DNA of 64,000 bases from Limonium bicolor. Lineage: Eukaryota > Streptophyta > Magnoliopsida > Caryophyllales > Plumbaginaceae. Location of the stretch: the NCBI GenBank assembly GCA_023374045.1, contig CM041780.1, positions 37,959,030-38,023,029 on the forward strand. Reading direction: 5' to 3'. Of this stretch, positions 60,243-64,000 are shown piece by piece. The notes under the pieces are model-generated. The model was not told the DNA's origin and made no database searches. It saw only the letters and a list, made by a program, of their open reading frames with translations. Position 1 is the stretch's first letter. Every line of letters starts with the position of its first letter. Made by a program: the position numbers and the translations under genes.

Positions 60243-61387
60243 GGGAAATTTCATGATATACCCCTAGCGAATTTTATGAGATACCTCTGAGGTTTCATTT
60301 TCTCTACGAGATACCCCTAAGGTTTCATTTTCTTTACGAGATACCCCTGAAGTTTCATTTTCATTACGAGATACCCCTGAGGTTTTCATTTTATTACGGG
60401 ATGCCCCTCCATTCAAATTCTGATATATATTACTTTTTATATCCCTATTTTACCCCGCACTATAACCTCAGGGGTGTATGGTCAATTTTTTTTATAAAAT
60501 TTTAAAATAAACAATATACAACAAAAAATAATTAAATATCATATAAATTTTGAAATTAATTTTTTAAAATGAATTTAATTAAATAAATGAAAAATAAAAA
60601 GATATAAATAAATGAAAATGACGAAATAATAAAAAAATATTTTGAAAAATTAAACAGAAATTGTTAAAGTGTTATGTAGCGATGACTTAAAATCTTAAAA
60701 ATGTTATAACAATAATATGAAGAATATTAAAAGTAACAATTATATAATACATAGAAAAACTCATTATTTAAAATTGAAATTAAAGTATAAAAACCATAAA
60801 ATATGATTATTTTTCTTGTGATTGTTGATATGAAATAATACATTTTTTTAATAATTTTTTATAATTTATAAAATTATTTAATATATTTAACGTAATTGCT
60901 GTAACTTTTTTATTTTAAGTCACCGCTATAATAGTTTTTAAATCATGTAACAATATATGTTTTCCAAATAAACTAAATTTTTATTGTTTAGTCATTTTTA
61001 TTTATTTTTGAAAATTTTTTGTATTAATTCTTTTTGTTTTTATAATTTTTATTCATTTTTAAAACTAAATTCAAAATTTATGTGATCTTTAATTAAATTT
61101 GAAAATTTTGTTTATTTTTTATATTTATAAAAAAATTTGCCATAAACCCTTGAGGTTACGGTGCGAGGATAAAATAGGGATATGAAAATTTTAATATATC
61201 AAAAGTTGAATGGAGGGGCATCCCGCAGTAAAATTGAAACTTCAGGGGCATCTCGTAATGAAAATGAAACCTCAGGGGTATTTCGTTAAGAAAATGAAAC
61301 CTTAGGGGTATTTTGTAGTGAAAATGAAACCTCAGGGGTATCTCGTAAAATTCGCTCAAACCTCGGGGGTATATGGTGAAATTTTCC
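60243..61387. mobile_element. Fold-back Mutator-like MITE
   Basis: This 1,145-bp element has terminal inverted repeats of about 190 bp. The left end reads GGGAAATTTCATGATATACC and the right end is its imperfect reverse complement. It is flanked by a 9-bp duplication TAAATTTAA (60234-60242, 61388-61396), as in Mutator-like elements. Each arm is made of about five 30-bp units of the type TACGAGATACCCCTGAGG. The middle (60440-61190) is very AT-rich and non-coding. Confidence 0.9.
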
Positions 61388-61396
61388 TAAATTTAA

Positions 61397-63254
61397 TCAT
61401 AAGTAGAATTCCAAATATCAATCAAAGGGTAGTATACAACTAATCACTCGAACCCGCACTTCAATGTCTTTCTATGTATATCTGAAAAATGGTTAGCTCA
61501 TAATGGGGTCAGTATAACTTGTTGAATATGATAACATGCAATTCATGAGTTATCGGGCTACATACGATTAATTGGTCAAATGAACATGTGATTCATTTGA
61601 ATGTCCAATAGAGAACTAACACTTATGAATCATGCAAGGTAAACATTCCACATATATGGTGAAATAGTAAGCCTAAATAATTTACAACAATATTAACACA
61701 GAAACAATAAGTTCCTATTAGGAAACCTCTACTTTAAGAAGTGTTTAGATTTATAAGAACTATCAAGCCTTAAGGGCATTTCCAACATCACCTATTTTAT
61801 TTATGTATCTGAATAATTATTATATGGTATCTATAATCGTACTTATGCCTTTAGAGCAATTCTTTCTTTTCTTGAGAGATTGTAAATCACGTTAAAATTC
61901 TTTTTGTATATAAGTGTACTTTAAGGATATTATTGATCCTGTCTCATACTTTTCTTACTGTTATTATGTTTTGTATAATAGAAGTCAATCTATTTTATTG
62001 TATGGAGCACCTAAAGCACAAAGGTGGGAAATTAAGGTAAAAGACTTTATTGAGTTCACAAACATCCAGAAAATATCTGTGGGCACACCGGTCTTACGAC
62101 AAAGGACCCTAAGGTCCACGGCCCCTTGGGCAACAACCAAATAATCTTCACAAACACCCGCGAGCACACTAGTCTAATGACAAAGGACTCTAAGGTCCAC
62201 GACCCCTTGGGTACCATCACATAATCTGCACAACACCCGCAGGCACACCGGTCTTATGACAAAGAACTCTAAGGTCCACAACCCCTTGGGTACCATCCAC
62301 ATCAATAAGCTCAAGTAAAGCATATAATTCTTAGGTGATATTTATAGCTTATGATATTATTTAAGCCTTCAGGAATATCACCTTTCTTAAGATCCATTCA
62401 TATCATATTTGTACAATATATAATTCATGTATTAAGTATATATAAATATACTTGTATCATTTGCATATGCATACATATAATTATTGTGTGCATCTAAATC
62501 TCTATGGTCCTCTAACCATTAATCACGTGTTCCTTATGTGAGTTTTATCTACTATGTTGTTGTTAGTACACATCACACAGAGGTCAAGAGTATATAGATA
62601 CAAACATATAGAACAACACAATAAACCATATTTCTTGCATTTATCTTATTGGTCGTTCAAACAACTCATAACACACAAGCTAAGGTAGACCTCGGTAACA
62701 CATAGGTTACAAGAAGCCATACCGTACATCGACGAAAGAGACAAACGTGTAGTCTCGCGCCCGTCCTATAATCTCTTAGATCTAGAATATGATGCAAAGT
62801 ATTAATACTCTATAATCTATTTCACTATCTTTTGAAATGACTAATCCCTTGTAATCAACCTCGATATTTGTCACTCGTAATTGTTCGGGTTTTTACTTAA
62901 AGTATACGGATCCGGAATTAGCTAGATTATCTTCTAACGTTGTTAGTAATTAACTTGTTGTACAACTAATTCATCCTCAGTGTTATACTCTTGTCATTTA
63001 CCTCCTTTAATCATATGTACATATATACACTCATATAGATTTCATTTACTATATGGTGTTAATTTATTTGACCTTAACTATTAATGGGCTTTGGACTTAT
63101 AATTCCCATGTAATTAATAAGTTGGTCAACTTGACCCCATTGGTCAACTTAGTTAATTAGGTCAGCGTGGTCAACACACTAATTGGTCAACATAGTCGAC
63201 ACTTATAAGTTCCTTACAAATTCTTAGGTTTAATAACCTCTCTACTTGACAACC
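61397..63254. other. Unassigned repeat-like DNA
   Basis: No gene or element ends are recognised. It contains a tandem repeat (62057-62312) and a cluster of GGTCAA motifs (63124-63190). The sequence style, with many short direct repeats and AT-rich runs, suggests an old LTR. Confidence 0.4.
62057..62312. repeat. Three-copy tandem repeat, 80-92-bp unit
   Basis: Units start near 62057, 62149 and 62229. Each contains GGCACACCGGTCTTA, GACAAAG, CTAAGGTCCAC and CCCCTTGGGTACCATC in order. GGTCCAC and CCCCTTGGG blocks are best conserved. Confidence 0.85.
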
Positions 63255-64000
63255 TGTGAGCCTCGATTTTAGACCATATCCTATGTTGATTAAAGTTGAT
63301 TGGGATCTAATCGGGTTTTAGGTCCGCTTATAACCTAAGATTAATAACTATGTCATAAAACAATAATTATTAAAACCTAAGCTAGCTCACTGGAACCTAT
63401 TATGAGTCGCCACCTAATTTTAACCTAGATTAAATTAGGAAAAGAGAGTTCGGGTTCGGGGGCTTGGTATTCGACTTATTTAGGGTTCAAATTACTTTCA
63501 TTACCCCTCCTAGGTTGTTTTTCCTCTACTTAGTTTATTTACGGCTTTCTACAAAGTTGTTTTTAACCTAGGGGCGCGCTTCTGTTTTTTTTTTGTTTTT
63601 TAGTGTTTTTTGACAGAAAATTAAAGTGAAATTAAAAGCTACCTAAACTAGGGTTTCGGAGGCAGAATTAGGTCAAATTTTTATTATGTCCGTAGCCACG
63701 AACCTAATGTCCGAGACCACGGACCCCAATTGAATTAAATGATTTCGAAAACAGAACAAAAATAAAAACGCAAACTTGAAAGGTCCGGGGCCACGGACAG
63801 GGTGTCCGTGGGCCCGAACATGTATTGACAGAAACCCTAACATTTGAAAAATTGAAAAATATAAAATCCCGCCACCGTCTGTGGGTGTCCGTGGTCACAG
63901 ACAACCCGTCCGTGGTCCCGGACAATGAGTTCGAGGTCACGGACAACCCACTGACAGTGGGTTTTTGATGGTTACCGAAGGTGTTTTGAGCTCAAAATTT
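63255..64000 (-). repeat. Tat-type LTR, partial (element H)
   Basis: Starts TGTGAGCCTCG and matches 2426 onward for the 746 bases visible, then is cut by the window edge. No primer site lies on its left, so it is the 3' LTR of a minus-strand element or a solo LTR. It includes the GTCCG/CGGAC cluster at 63687-63955. The 80-codon minus frame at 63704-63946 reads through that cluster and is not a gene. Confidence 0.88.

Overview
This is repeat-dense nuclear DNA from a flowering plant. Plant origin is shown by one intron-containing host gene of the plant-specific CBP60 (calmodulin-binding protein 60) family at 55886-59527. It is also shown by long LTR retrotransposons of the plant Ty3/Gypsy lineages Tekay-type chromovirus, Tat/Ogre-type and Athila-type, with their diagnostic primer-binding sites. 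Roughly 85-90% of the window is retrotransposon. I saw no tRNA or rRNA gene, no CRISPR and no telomere repeat.

Layout, left to right. 1-4136: 5' part of a minus-strand Tat-type element (G), inserted into the internal region of a minus-strand Tekay-like element F (4137-10458, 5' LTR 6904-10458). F is itself inserted in the 3' part of a plus-strand Tat-type element C (10459-14755, 3' LTR 12976-14755). 14756-15896: non-repeat or old DNA. 15897-54441: a nest of elements. The outer layer is a solo Tekay-type LTR (E), broken by a minus-strand LTR (D). D is broken by a 28.8-kb plus-strand Tekay-type element A (17124-45887). Both LTRs of A are about 11.2 kb because each carries the same complete 7.1-kb gag-only Athila-type element (B1 19567-26658; B2 37105-44180) at the same site with the same target duplication. 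A solo LTR related to B (50106-51741) sits in the right half of E. 54442-60242: the CBP60 gene and its flanks. 60243-61387: a fold-back Mutator-like MITE. 61397-63254: unassigned repeat-like DNA. 63255-64000: the edge of another Tat LTR.

The most striking content is inside element A (28356-34664). Its gag gene is split by three small introns whose splice sites and phases fit exactly. Between the nucleocapsid and the protease it carries a nearly full-length AlkB-type 2-oxoglutarate/Fe(II) dioxygenase domain, most like plant ALKBH1-type nucleic-acid demethylases. The gag exon 3 donor can join in frame either to the AlkB exon, which ends in its own stop and is followed by AATAAA, or to an acceptor at 31015 that opens the protease-polymerase frame. 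The layout therefore predicts alternative splicing between a Gag-AlkB product and a Gag-Pro-Pol product. The order is gag (capsid, two zinc knuckles), AlkB, protease, reverse transcriptase, RNase H, integrase, chromodomain.

Many coding breaks in A, in B2 and in the CBP60 gene are losses of one base relative to a readable frame. They may reflect decay or uncorrected long-read consensus errors, so broken frames here should not be taken as proof of dead genes. A second theme is that LTRs of unrelated lineages in this window carry clusters of short GC-rich inverted repeats, several sharing a GTCCG...CGGAC core. The stems differ in sequence between families but still pair.
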